The translations under genes and the position numbers were made by a program. Under the pieces are notes generated by a model. The model saw only the letters and a list, made by a program, of their open reading frames with translations, had not been told where the DNA came from and did no database searches. A stretch of DNA of 64,000 nt from Lobosporangium transversale (lineage: Eukaryota; Mortierellomycota; Mortierellomycetes; Mortierellales; Mortierellaceae): the NCBI RefSeq assembly GCF_002105155.1, contig NW_019028990.1, forward strand, positions 737,501-801,500. Reading direction: 5' to 3'. Positions within the stretch are counted from its first letter, which is position 1; each line of letters opens with the position of its first letter. Below, one piece after another: positions 55,544 through 64,000 of the stretch.

Positions 55544-56400
55544 GCAAATATATATATTTCAACATACGAATGACATTGAGCTGGTTTCCTGTTTCTGCAT
55601 CCCAAACCTGATAGTAAGCATCAAATGGAAGTGATTAGGAAGCATATTAGGGAATAGTTTATGAAAATGTTGCGCGAACAGTTGGACTTTGAAATTTTGG
55701 CTTTTCTCACACTTTACCATGACACGGTGGTCATCAGCACCAGAGAGGAAGAAGTTTTTTGAGTACGAGAGCTTGATATCATTGACAGTAACAGTTAATG
55801 CTAGAGACAGCAAAAATGCCAAGGAAACAGCGTACAGCAGTGATTAGCGAAAAAATAAAGAAAATAAAAATAAAAATAAAAATAAAAAACTTGTGCAAAT
55901 ATCAATTTACTTTGATTTTCGACTTGTCCAGGTCGCTCATGACCCCAAAGTGTTTTTGTAACGCTTTTGTTAAGGTCACATAGCAACAAGTTCCCATTAC
56001 GGTTGTAGATATCCTGCGTCGCCACATTGGCTACTGCCAATTTAAGACTAGTCAAGTTAAAATGAAGTGGGGCAAAAAGAGAAACGGTTAATTTTACAGA
56101 AAATGAATCATGGTACTCAGGCAGAGCTTCTATTTCATAATAAGATCCATCGAAATAATAATCATCATCATCAAGGAGCCTTTACGTTGATGATTTAAAA
56201 GCCATGTCCACAACACTACCACTGGAGAAGTTAAATGATGTAGCATGTCCATAATTCCGTAATTGCCTTAAAAGCAACATATCCTAGGGAGTAGGGAAAA
56301 AAAAAAAAAGGTTTCCAAGGAATACCAAGAAGCAACAATTGTAATCGGGTTTAGCGCTGTGTCTCCTGGAAAGTAAATGGCCAAGAAATTCATTCCTTTG

Positions 56401-56433
<33 letters not shown>

Positions 56434-57949
56434 TTAACAACGTGGCGTTGACTTTGACCCCGCTCTCTCATGTTCAGTAACCTTGTAAACGAAGCCTTGC
56501 TATGAAGTGTAAGCAGGTCTGGTGTACAACGTTCTGCTATTTTTGGGAATTGCTTAATAGCTTCCTCGAAGGCTTGAAGACAAACAAATCCAGGGCGTTG
56601 ATAACCTGTGAATCGAAACACCTCACTGTTTTCAAGTAAAAAAAAAAAAATCAGAGAAAGGGAAATTGAAAGAGAAAAAAAAAAGGGGTGAAGGAAAAGA
56701 CTTACTTGGCCACTGCATTCCAGTCAACTTTTTTCATTGTACTTGTATAATCTGCTACCTGAGCAAAAATGATACTCATTTCTTCTTCTGTAATATCTGA
56801 TGGCGCAACGACATTGCGCTTGGCAACGTGGCCAGAGACCAGAGCTTGATCCCACTTTTGTCGTAACATGTCCTCCTGATAAGTCTAGAGCAGTTTATAC
56901 AAACAAACAAATATATATATAGACAGATGAACTTGCCAGCATTTCAATGTAAAGAACAAGTGTGAAAAGATATTGTAAGTTTTTTTTTTTTTTTTTTTTT
57001 TTTACCAATAAGCGATTTCTTGAACTGTGATATGATTTGTTCATTAGATCCACAAAATCAATGCCTGGTACGTGCTTCTTCTTCAAAATAGACGGCAACT
57101 ATTATAAACAAATATAAAACGTGCATTTTATCTCACTAGAGTCAGACTTGGCTTTTTGAGGCAACCAAAGAAAAAAAAAAGATAATAAAGTAAGATGTAA
57201 AAAAAAAATAAAAAAAAATAAAAAAAATATACCTCTAGTTCGCCACCTAGATGCTGATCAGCGTTGTAGTCGTAGTCTTCTTCAAAGTCGTCAGAGTCAT
57301 CCTCAGCATCAATGATGGTGCTAATGATACGGGCATTTTCATTATCGAGTTTAGTGATAGAATTCGATTCCTGAAGCACATGGCTCAATCCAACAGTATC
57401 GTGTGTATGATCACGAACAGATTTTGACTCAGGGCCCGGTTCAAAGATGGCTTTTTGGTGCAGTGTTAAAGGATTTAGTTCTGTCTTGATCTTAGGCGAT
57501 AGCTGTAAGATAGATTGTTGTTGCTGTAGAGAACCCCCAGCATCCAGATCACCGTCGAATGAGGTGGATGGATCTAGCCTTATGATTTTTGTCGGCCTTG
57601 TGGATGAGGATGTTAACTTGACACGTTTCCTATGAGCTTTATTGTTTCTCTCATGGTTGCCATTATTGTCGCCGCTGTTGACATCATGATTTTGGTCCCT
57701 GCTACTGATATTGCTATCACTGACACTCTCTTCGTCACCTGATGAAATACAGATCACGTCTGCTGGAGCTGGAGTTTTGTGCGCGTAAAGATTTGCTAAA
57801 GCCTTATTAAGCCTATTACGATGTTTAATTTCGAGGGTTGCGTCCGTCTCCGAGTCCGAGTCTGAGATTAACCAGACTTGCGATCTTTCCACTGAACTGG
57901 CGAGCCATCCTTCGCGCTGAGGTCCTCTTTTCTTTTTATCTGCAGACAT
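54170..57949 (-). CDS. Myb/SANT-like plus WD40-repeat protein, function unknown
   Basis: Probably nuclear. First exons, in phase: 57949-57233, 57098-57006, 56884-56706, 56625-56433, then an exon starting at 56283; later exons were traced by content rather than exact borders down to the stop at 54170. The N-terminus is acidic with basic patches (HRKRVKLTSSS). A helical part includes KKHVPGIDFVDLMNKSYHSS and QEDMLRQKWDQALVSGHVAK, then EEEMSIIFAQVADYTS and VDWNAVANEVFRFTGYQRPG, which resembles a Myb/SANT fold. WD40 repeats follow: LLCDLNKSVTKTLWGHE, DIKLSYSKNFFLSGADDHRV, SLIHIYSLSEEGKVKV, VDFSPCERYIISCSHRNEI, MLMTGGGDGAVKLWDIRRA. I do not recognise an orthologue. A chromatin or DNA-associated role is inferred from the domain pairing only. 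Confidence 0.78.
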
Positions 57950-58390
57950 TCAGTGATGTAGACTGTAGGAATAACACTCCTTGGTTGTATCACTGTTCAA
58001 GGACAGAGTCTTATCCCTGCAGATCCTTTTTTTTTTTTTTTAAAAAAAAAAATAAAAAAATAAAAAAAAATAGAGAAATAAGGACACACGATGGTGAACC
58101 AATGATCCTGCAGGATTAGGTGGTGATTTCCTGAATGAGATCCAGATCTGATACCCTGTTGCTCTGCGTTAGCCTCGTGAGTTCAAAGAGTGTGACTGCT
58201 CAATGATTGATTATTTCTATTGCCACCATTTTATTGCCCTCCTCATTCTGCTCCAACACATGTATCGTTATTCGACGTTATTGATTAACGTCCATAGTAT
58301 TCGGTAGTTCGAAAACTGAACTATCTTTCGCAAGTACGGCACTATTGGTTGGTATGCCGAATGAAGAGTGACATACAAAAGTAGCATTTC

Positions 58391-58455
58391 TCCATATGAT
58401 TTTTAATGACTCTTACTTTGTACATCTGCCTCTAAGAGAAAGCCTTCTCTACTAA
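58391..58455. repeat. Diverged direct repeat, copy 1
   Basis: Starts CATATGATTTTTAA, then TTACTTT, CATCTGCCT and AGAGAAAGC with a C/T-rich TCTCTAC end. Copy 2 lies at 58646-58705, with small indels and substitutions. Confidence 0.6.
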
Positions 58456-58645
58456 GCAAATGTTTTGTATGGTAGCATGGTCAATTTTATAGGAGTTGTA
58501 TCTCTTAACTTGATATTAGCTTCAGATGGAAAGTTGATGATCCCAAATTAAAGTATATGGCCCAGCACATTATCTCCTATAAAAGCTGATACAAGAACAT
58601 AAAGTTGGACCGCTGCCAACGACATCTGATACCGAAACCAAGAAT

Positions 58646-58705
58646 GCCATATGATTTTTAACGCTTACTTTACATATTTGCCTTAGAGAGAAAGCTCGCT
58701 CTACG
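58646..58705. repeat. Diverged direct repeat, copy 2
   Basis: Second copy of the unit at 58391-58455, same orientation, about 255 nt downstream. Shares CATATGATTTTTAA, TTACTTT and AGAGAAAGC. Confidence 0.6.
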
Positions 58706-59039
58706 ATACATGTATTGAGGCATCTGTGGAGCATGAGCTTTTATATAGGCAGGTCAGAGCTAATAGAAAGCAAAGGTTTGATTTGTCCGATTTGCACGTC
58801 CAGAACTGAGTAAATGAGTAGGTATACTTTTCTTACCGATATTACAATAACGGTGATCCAAGATCAAAGGATACCATGCAGCCAACATCCATGGCGACGA
58901 GGCAAGTCCTCGTTAGATGTTAAAGTAAAAGTAAAAGTAAAAAAATAAAATAAAATAAAACATTCACTCAGTTTTGCGTGTTAGTGTAGACAGATATATA
59001 TTCAATTTTTATTTTTTACAATCAATATAGAGAAAATTT

Positions 59040-59940
59040 CTAATCCTTGTTGATGTTGCGAGGGTAGGTGGGTCCAACCTGCTGGATAACTTGGTGGGCG
59101 AGATAGTGACCTTTGGCAACAGCATCGGCGATGGAGGCGCCTTCGACAATCTTTGCAAGGAAACCACCGCAGAAGGCATCACCAGCACCATTGCAGTCGA
59201 CGATATCAGACTCGGAGATGGCAATGATGGGGTATTCCTGGATATTGCCCTCTGAATCGACCACAATAGTGTTATTAATACCCTGAGTGAAGACAACGAT
59301 GCGCTTGCGGCTATCGTTCTCCTTTGGAAGCTGAGAGATGTAGGTGGCGGTGGCCTTGACATCCTTGGGGTTAGGCAAGTTGTGAGCCGTGGCATAGGCT
59401 TCGGCTTCACCCTCGTTACCAAAGACAATGTCCATATAAGGAAGAACTTCGTCCAAAACCTTGGTAAAGAATTGAGGGATAAAAGGAGCAGAGAGGTTCA
59501 TGGTGAAGATCTTATTCTCTTTGGAAGCATGCTTGGCAACCTCGAGAATACCCTCAGGGGTGACGGTGAGGAAGTAGCCTTCTACATAATAGACGCGGGC
59601 ATTCTCAACGAGACGCCAGATACGCTCACTGCGGATATGGTCAACTGTGAACTTTTCCGCAGCGGACAACTTTGTGACAAGCGAGCGGTCATGACCTGAG
59701 ATCAAGGCAGCGCAGGTGCCTGTGGGAAGATCGCCAGGAATGGTGACGTATTCGGTGGTGAGACCATCAACAGTGGCAGCAGCAACGAGCTGGTCGCGGA
59801 ACTTGTCCTGAGCAGTAGCGCCGACATAGACGACTGACTTTGGAGGAAGCAGGCGTTGTGCGCCGCGAGCAGTGTTCTGGCTGGCGCCGCCTGCAACATA
59901 GACAACGTCCTTGTACAGGATGATCTCTTCATATCTATTA

Positions 59941-59975
<35 letters not shown>

Positions 59976-60434
59976 CATTAGCAAAGCTATTTTGAATTTC
60001 CTATGTTCCTGTCCGGTTTCCTGAACATGAACAGAGTTGGTCCCCTTCTTTCTTTTTTTTTTTTTTTTTTTTTGTTTGCTGCATTATCTTCCTGTACTGC
60101 ATCATTGATGTTATTGATATTCCATGTTTGGTTGTCCAATATGTTTATGAAGACACATTTGTATTTTTTCAATTGATCAATAAATAAAAGACACATACAG
60201 AGACTGATGCGATTCATCAGCGAGAATGGCATCGTTAGACTTGAGATGGTATCTAATGCAATTTTAAAAAAATAGAAAAAAAACGATCACGATGTCAATG
60301 AATGAAACAATAAACAAACAATAAAAAAAAATTGATCTGCTAACAGCTATTTACCTTGCAAGCAGATCTTCATCAGCCTTGACTTGGATATCAAGCAAGG
60401 GGTTTCCCATACAGAAGAGAGAGTAAGAAGCCAT
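59040..60434 (-). CDS. ADO1: Adenosine kinase
   Basis: Cytosolic ribokinase-family enzyme converting adenosine and ATP to AMP. It clears adenosine released by S-adenosylhomocysteine hydrolase and so supports methylation. Three exons, 60434-60355, 60252-60199 and 59934-59040, close in phase to 342 residues, the normal length. The N-terminal SLFCMGNPLLDIQVKA binds nucleoside. VVYVAGGASQNTARGAQRLL contains the GG hinge, and TGTCAALISG is conserved. NLSAPFIPQFF and VFGNEGEAEAYA are family-specific. The C-terminal DIVDCNGAGDAFCGGF holds the anion hole and catalytic Asp. The intron between exons 2 and 3 (60198-59935) contains two T runs. Base composition is GC-richer than its surroundings, suggesting strong expression. 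Confidence 0.98.
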
Positions 60435-60564
60435 GATTGATTTTTCAAGAGACAGTGTCTGTGTGTGAAAGTATGGAAGACAGCGAAGAGGAAGAAAAAG
60501 AAAAATGGGGCTATTTTGATTTATTTTTTTTCCACGCGTTTTTGTATTAAAGGATCCTCATATG

Positions 60565-60600
<36 letters not shown>

Positions 60601-61277
60601 GGGTATACACATTCCGACATATACCCCTCACAAGCTTAAAGTTTGCACTAAAGGGAAGTAAGAGGTCCAAAGTTGTAAAGTAGTATAGTGGATTACAGGC
60701 AGAATACCTGAGAAGATACGATGGCCATTAGGTTGCAAGTGTGTTGCCTAGATCATATTTTGGTTGGCTATCATTTTACCTTGGACTAGCTGACCATCGA
60801 TCTCTTCGGTATGGAAAACTCGACGCGTCCTGGTCACCTTAGTCGGACAGTATACTACCGCATATATGGCTTGACCAATACATGTAAGCACATGCTGTTA
60901 AATCTTTAATGGCTCAATTAAGGACACTTTGTATTTTCGGCGTATGTAATCTACGCTCTTTACTGTTTTTCTTCTCTCAAAGATAACAGTAATGTCTTCA
61001 GAGACTGCCAGACCACTATTCAGTTACTTTCTTTTTTCATGGGTTTGCCCAACTATTTTGCGCAGGAATAGTATTAATAAAGTCCAGTAGACAAAGATGA
61101 ACGAATGTCGCGTTTGCAATTTTGGAGTTTGCATTTTCAGAGGATTGAAATATGCCAGGATCATAATAAGTTACTAGAACGAAAGAAAGATGTCTTTATT
61201 ATGATCCAGGATCTTCATTGAATAAAAAGGGATAGAAAATCTTAAATGACTGCTAATCGCAACACGGATAATCAATT
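60435..61277. other. Intergenic region upstream of adenosine kinase
   Basis: Contains an A run of about 33 nt (60564-60596). The rest has no recognisable gene, RNA or repeat. Confidence 0.55.
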
Positions 61278-61295
61278 TCTTGCATTGATGGGAAT
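61278..61295. repeat. Target-site duplication, left copy (SINE)
   Basis: TCTTGCATTGATGGGAAT, 18 nt, identical to 61500-61517. It directly borders the poly(T) end of the element, which is its A-tail on the minus strand. Confidence 0.9.
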
Positions 61296-61499
61296 TTTTT
61301 TTGGTAGTGCCGTACTGTGGGACGATTACATTTTTTAATGGTGCAAAGACTGGGTTAGTACTAAGGAAAATTAACCTGTTCCATACTCAGTTCGGGGGCC
61401 ATACCTCTCTGTCCCCTGCTCTGACCCAGGAGAAAACGAATCTTCCGGGTTTGGAACCCAGATCCTCTGCTACAGAGGGGAAAGCTTTAGCCGCTAGGC
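61296..61499 (-). mobile_element. tRNA-derived SINE, complete, minus orientation
   Basis: A 204-nt element read right to left. It begins GCCTAGCGGCTAAAGC, which resembles a tRNA D-arm/A box. A perfect stem CCTCTG-TAG-CAGAGG in the anticodon-arm position follows, then CTGGG-TTCCAAA-CCCGG, a T-arm/B box with one change from GGTTCGAA. A tRNA-unrelated body of about 130 nt follows, ending in eight A. The perfect 18-nt flanking duplication proves insertion by target-primed reverse transcription, and its identity suggests a young event. No coding capacity; movement would depend on an unlinked LINE. A decayed solo tRNA is excluded by the body, tail and duplication. Confidence 0.85.
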
Positions 61500-61517
61500 T
61501 CTTGCATTGATGGGAAT
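61500..61517. repeat. Target-site duplication, right copy (SINE)
   Basis: Second identical 18-nt copy, flanking the 5' (tRNA-like) end of the element. Confidence 0.9.
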
Positions 61518-61585
61518 GGATACATGTATGTTTGTGTTGTCCACGTGATATAAACGTAAAGAATACACTTAGGGCCCGGAGGGCC

Positions 61586-61684
61586 AAGCTTGTCGCTCTT
61601 TTTGGTTGGACCTTTTCAAATATAAATGGTTTACTTAACAAATTCTTGTAATTGAAAAGACTAAACAAAAAAAGCGGCAAGCTT
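61586..61684. repeat. Imperfect inverted repeat with 57-nt loop
   Basis: Left arm AAGCTTGTCGCTCTTTTTGGT. The right arm, reverse-complemented, differs at 3 of 21 positions. It could form a hairpin or mark a small inverted-repeat element. No target duplication is visible. Confidence 0.55.
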
Positions 61685-61713
61685 CTTCTGGTAGGCACGT
61701 GCTGACCTCACAA

Positions 61714-61730
61714 CCAGACTTGAAGTCTGG
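61714..61730. repeat. 17-nt palindrome
   Basis: CCAGACTTGAAGTCTGG, perfect around a central G, suited to binding a dimeric factor; no regulatory role is shown. Confidence 0.5.
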
Positions 61731-62439
61731 CAAGTGCTTTGTAATTTTAAATGAGTATCAAGCATTCAAGAAAAAACATCATTATGCAATGGATACTTCT
61801 TCAAAGCTCCCACACCTTCAGGAGGTATTCAGTTTTTGATGGGGAATCTGAATCGTGCTTTATATCGGGAAATTATATAGGGACTTGTCATTCTTTGTTT
61901 GAAAGTTGCGAGGTCTTAGAAAAATGGTGTTTGAGATGTACTTCTGATTTTAGACTCATGAGCCATCTCTTGAAGAGCCCTGAAGCCATGCTGGATTGCG
62001 CCTACCTGTTCTTTATAGTGTTCCTTGCATTTGCGGGCCCCTAGCTCTATGTTAGGGCGTGCAGTATTTGGTTTAGTTCAGTGTAAAAGGCAGAAAATGA
62101 CGAAAAGATTTGCAACGTAACTTTTCACCCTCATTCCTCCTCCATTCTTGGCTATATTAGCCTTAAACTGTCTCTATTTGTAGCTAGGAGCCTGTTCTTC
62201 CAGCAACCATAATTACCGAGGTATATTTATCGAAAGACTAACACGTTAAGGACGACTGTTCTGTCCCTCGATGGCTGATTGATTGGCTACTGGATCAGGA
62301 CAGACAAAAAAAACACTCGCTGAAGCTTAATTTCTGATCATTCTAGCGATATACCTTTTTTTTATTCAACGAAGATTATGTTATTTCATCTTGTAAACTA
62401 TTAGAGCCTATTCATATTTTATATTTGTCTAGAAATTAC

Positions 62440-63278
62440 TTATTCGCCGTTGTCTCTGATGTTTATTACAAAGTTTGAGTCCTGGTAGCACTTACTTTCT
62501 TTGTCTTCACTATCATTATCATCGCTAAATCTGGTTCTATCTAAACCACTACCAAGCTCAGCTAGATGACGGCCTCTTGAGATAGTTCGTAAGTCTCTGA
62601 TACTAAGTGCACTATCGCTGCCACCGATAAAAAATGAAAAATAAAAAATAAAAAATAAATAAAGCTCACCAGAATCTCTGCAATGTCCGAGATCATTCCT
62701 ACAGGTTTCCCATCAAGAGCGCCAGATGAAGATAGTAGGTTTCTGCAGGAATACTCATTATGAATAGGAGCCGCTGCTTGTAGCAAAGTGAGGTTGATGT
62801 GTGGATGTGTGCTATGAGTAAATAATCGCGCTTTAATCAACGCGCGCGATCGGAAATAATGCGTTTAAAATTTCTATCGCATTTATTGCATTTCACTTGG
62901 GGTAACATTAGGGAATTCAGTGTATAGTCCGAGTCATTTGGTCGCGATCCCTTATATCTTTTGAATACTCTTAAGTGCATTGGCAGCCAATTGACTCGCT
63001 TATTATTGCAAGTCCATCACGTAGTGAGATACCACCAAACTTGAGTTGAACCGAGTTATATCTTTGTCTTGTGACTGTAGGGATACTTTGTCTCGACATC
63101 CATGAACCATGCGATCTCCTCCAATATCACAAAAGAGAGCCTGTATCAAGACCCCTTTTGTTCCCTGTATACATTCAAACATTGCGACCTTGGAAGGATT
63201 GTCGAGAGGCGGAATACGCTCCAGCAGCTGCTTGGCATCTTCATTCGCCCAGAGGATGTCAATTAGGGCGTGTTCAGA
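62440..63278 (-). CDS. Possible spliced gene of unknown function (3' part)
   Basis: Three stop-free minus-strand stretches can be joined. About 63278-63020 reads SPRFVYLSEHALIDILWANE, then DNPSKVAMFECIQGTKG and VLIQALFCDIGGDRMVHGC, and ends at a GTGATG donor. 62820-62668 reads LLQAAAPIHNEYSCRN and GKPVGMISDIAEIL and ends at GTGAGC. 62614-62440 reads DSALSIRDLRTISRGRHLAE, then FSDDNDSEDKE and a stop. The first block has the look of a PAS domain (FVYLSE...DIL), which occurs in many fungal regulators, but key residues are not clear. The upstream end is unresolved and may lie beyond a proline-rich stretch (63290-63600). It may equally be a decaying copy. Confidence 0.3.
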
Positions 63279-63290
63279 CAGATACACAAA

Positions 63291-64000
63291 ACGGGGTGAC
63301 CTGGTGGCAGAACCACAAAAAGATAATTTTCAGATGAAGGTGGAGGGGAAATTGAGGGTTCAAGACCAGCGAAAGAACCGATGTTGAACCCGAGGGAAGG
63401 TGGTGGTGGTGGTGGCGGTGAAGGTAGTGGTGGAAGCGGCACTGGTGGAATCAGAAAAAGGAAATTTTCAGATGAAGGAGGCGGAGGAGAAGTAGAGGGA
63501 TCAAGACCACCGAGAAGGATCTTTGCTGGGTCCAGGAGGAGAAGAAGAGACAAGCCGGCAGCAACAATAGGATTTAATCTACAAATATGACTAGGTCCAG
63601 GAAGGTGTTCGTCTTCAAAAAGTTGTAAGTTTGGCAACCCTTTTTTTTCTTCTTGGTTAATTTATTTATTCCTTTGGGTAATACATTTCTTGTTCTTTTT
63701 ACAATTAGATGGAATGTCCCGTATTTTAATGGAACAAACTATACACAGCAACCATTTTCAGTGCACAATGCGCTGCTCATCTCCACGCGATAAAGAACAT
63801 GCCATCATTCTGTGAGCTTAATGAAAAATAAAAAGAAAACTATAAAATACTTTGTAATTTATACATGCACATGTAGCTCATTTATGGAGTATAAAGGTTC
63901 ATGTAAAGACCGCTACACGTTTGATTCGTCGATACTGAGACAGAAGAGGCGCTGATGTTCGATCCAGGAAATGAACAGACCGTGCTTTTTAATCCTGACA
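63291..64000. other. Right-edge region with duplicated Gly/Pro-coding segment
   Basis: Contains an imperfect direct duplication (63302-63375 and 63443-63515) separated by a GGT-rich tract. After 63640 only A/T-rich DNA without a supported gene. Confidence 0.5.
63302..63515. repeat. Imperfect direct duplication of about 73 nt
   Basis: Both copies contain TTTTCAGATGAAGG, a GGAGG-rich tract and TCAAGACCA in the same order. On the minus strand they read SISPPPSSENYLF and STSPPPPSSENFLF; on the plus strand FSDEGGG and EGSRP. One plus-strand copy has a stop, so the minus reading is favoured if it is coding. Confidence 0.6.

Larger units (their letters stand above)
57950..59039. other. Intergenic region with a diverged direct repeat
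   Basis: No gene. Holds a T run followed by an A run (58027-58070), a diverged direct repeat (58391-58455 and 58646-58705) and a short AAAGT/AAAAT simple repeat at 58920-58960. Confidence 0.6.
61518..62439. other. Gene-poor region with inverted repeats
   Basis: Contains an imperfect 21-nt inverted repeat (61586-61606 with 61664-61684) and a 17-nt palindrome centred at 61722. A 97-codon plus-strand frame (61751-62044) has no recognisable feature. Confidence 0.5.

Noticed and set aside
61420-61500. Functional tRNA gene
   Set aside because: The B box carries a changed base (GGTTCCAA), the 5' acceptor strand is missing, and the unit is embedded in a longer element with an A-tail and target duplication.
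61387-61698. 103-codon minus-strand frame
   Set aside because: It spans the SINE and its flanks, so it is a chance frame through a mobile element.
61751-62044. 97-codon plus-strand frame near the SINE
   Set aside because: No domain, signal peptide or homology pattern; length is within chance for A/T-rich DNA.

Overview
The window is nuclear DNA from a filamentous fungus. Protein genes are split by many short GT-AG introns, lie on both strands, are spaced 0.2-3 kb apart and use the standard code. The gene set suggests an early-diverging lineage (Mucoromycota, probably Mortierellomycotina-like): an RFWD3-type ubiquitin ligase, a TEAD factor with an animal-like C-terminal domain, an FBXO8-like F-box/Sec7 protein and an MFSD5-like transporter stand beside ordinary fungal genes. 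That placement is inference. Introns and spacers carry an exceptional number of A or T homopolymers of 18-50 nt. I chained exons by splice sites and checked that the reading phases close for nearly every gene.

Layout. 0-8.2 kb: RecQ5-like helicase (minus, cut by the left edge), HAD phosphatase (plus), RFWD3-like RING/WD40 ligase (plus). 9-17.7 kb: UTP-glucose-1-phosphate uridylyltransferase, a HemW/RSAD1-like radical-SAM protein, a decayed S-adenosylhomocysteine hydrolase pseudogene, and MON1 (all plus). 17.8-22.2 kb: SPT5 (minus, tail-to-tail with MON1). 23.6-30.5 kb: a secreted GPI-type protein, a mitochondrial FLILHELTA-family protein, an MFSD5-like transporter and a CaMK (all plus). 30.7-36.8 kb: a Cdc25-type RasGEF with SH3 and WW domains (minus). 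39.1-45.2 kb: F-box/Sec7-like protein (plus), converging on a TEAD transcription factor (minus). 48.5-54 kb: a PPR protein (minus), divergent from the mitochondrial ABC transporter ATM1 (plus). 54.2-60.4 kb: a Myb-like/WD40 protein and adenosine kinase (both minus). 60.4-64 kb: gene-poor, with a complete tRNA-derived SINE flanked by an 18-bp target duplication, an inverted repeat and an unrecognised spliced reading frame.

Functional links are few, as expected for a eukaryotic locus. RecQ5-like helicase and RFWD3 are both genome-maintenance factors about 2 kb apart. FLILHELTA, PPR and ATM1 are mitochondrial, and HemW probably is. CaMK, RasGEF and TEAD are signalling or transcription regulators. 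Adenosine kinase and the dead SAH hydrolase belong to the same methyl-cycle salvage route, but their presence in one window is probably coincidental. Best leads: the TEAD with a full YAP-binding-type domain, the SINE, the SAH hydrolase pseudogene and the F-box/Sec7 protein.
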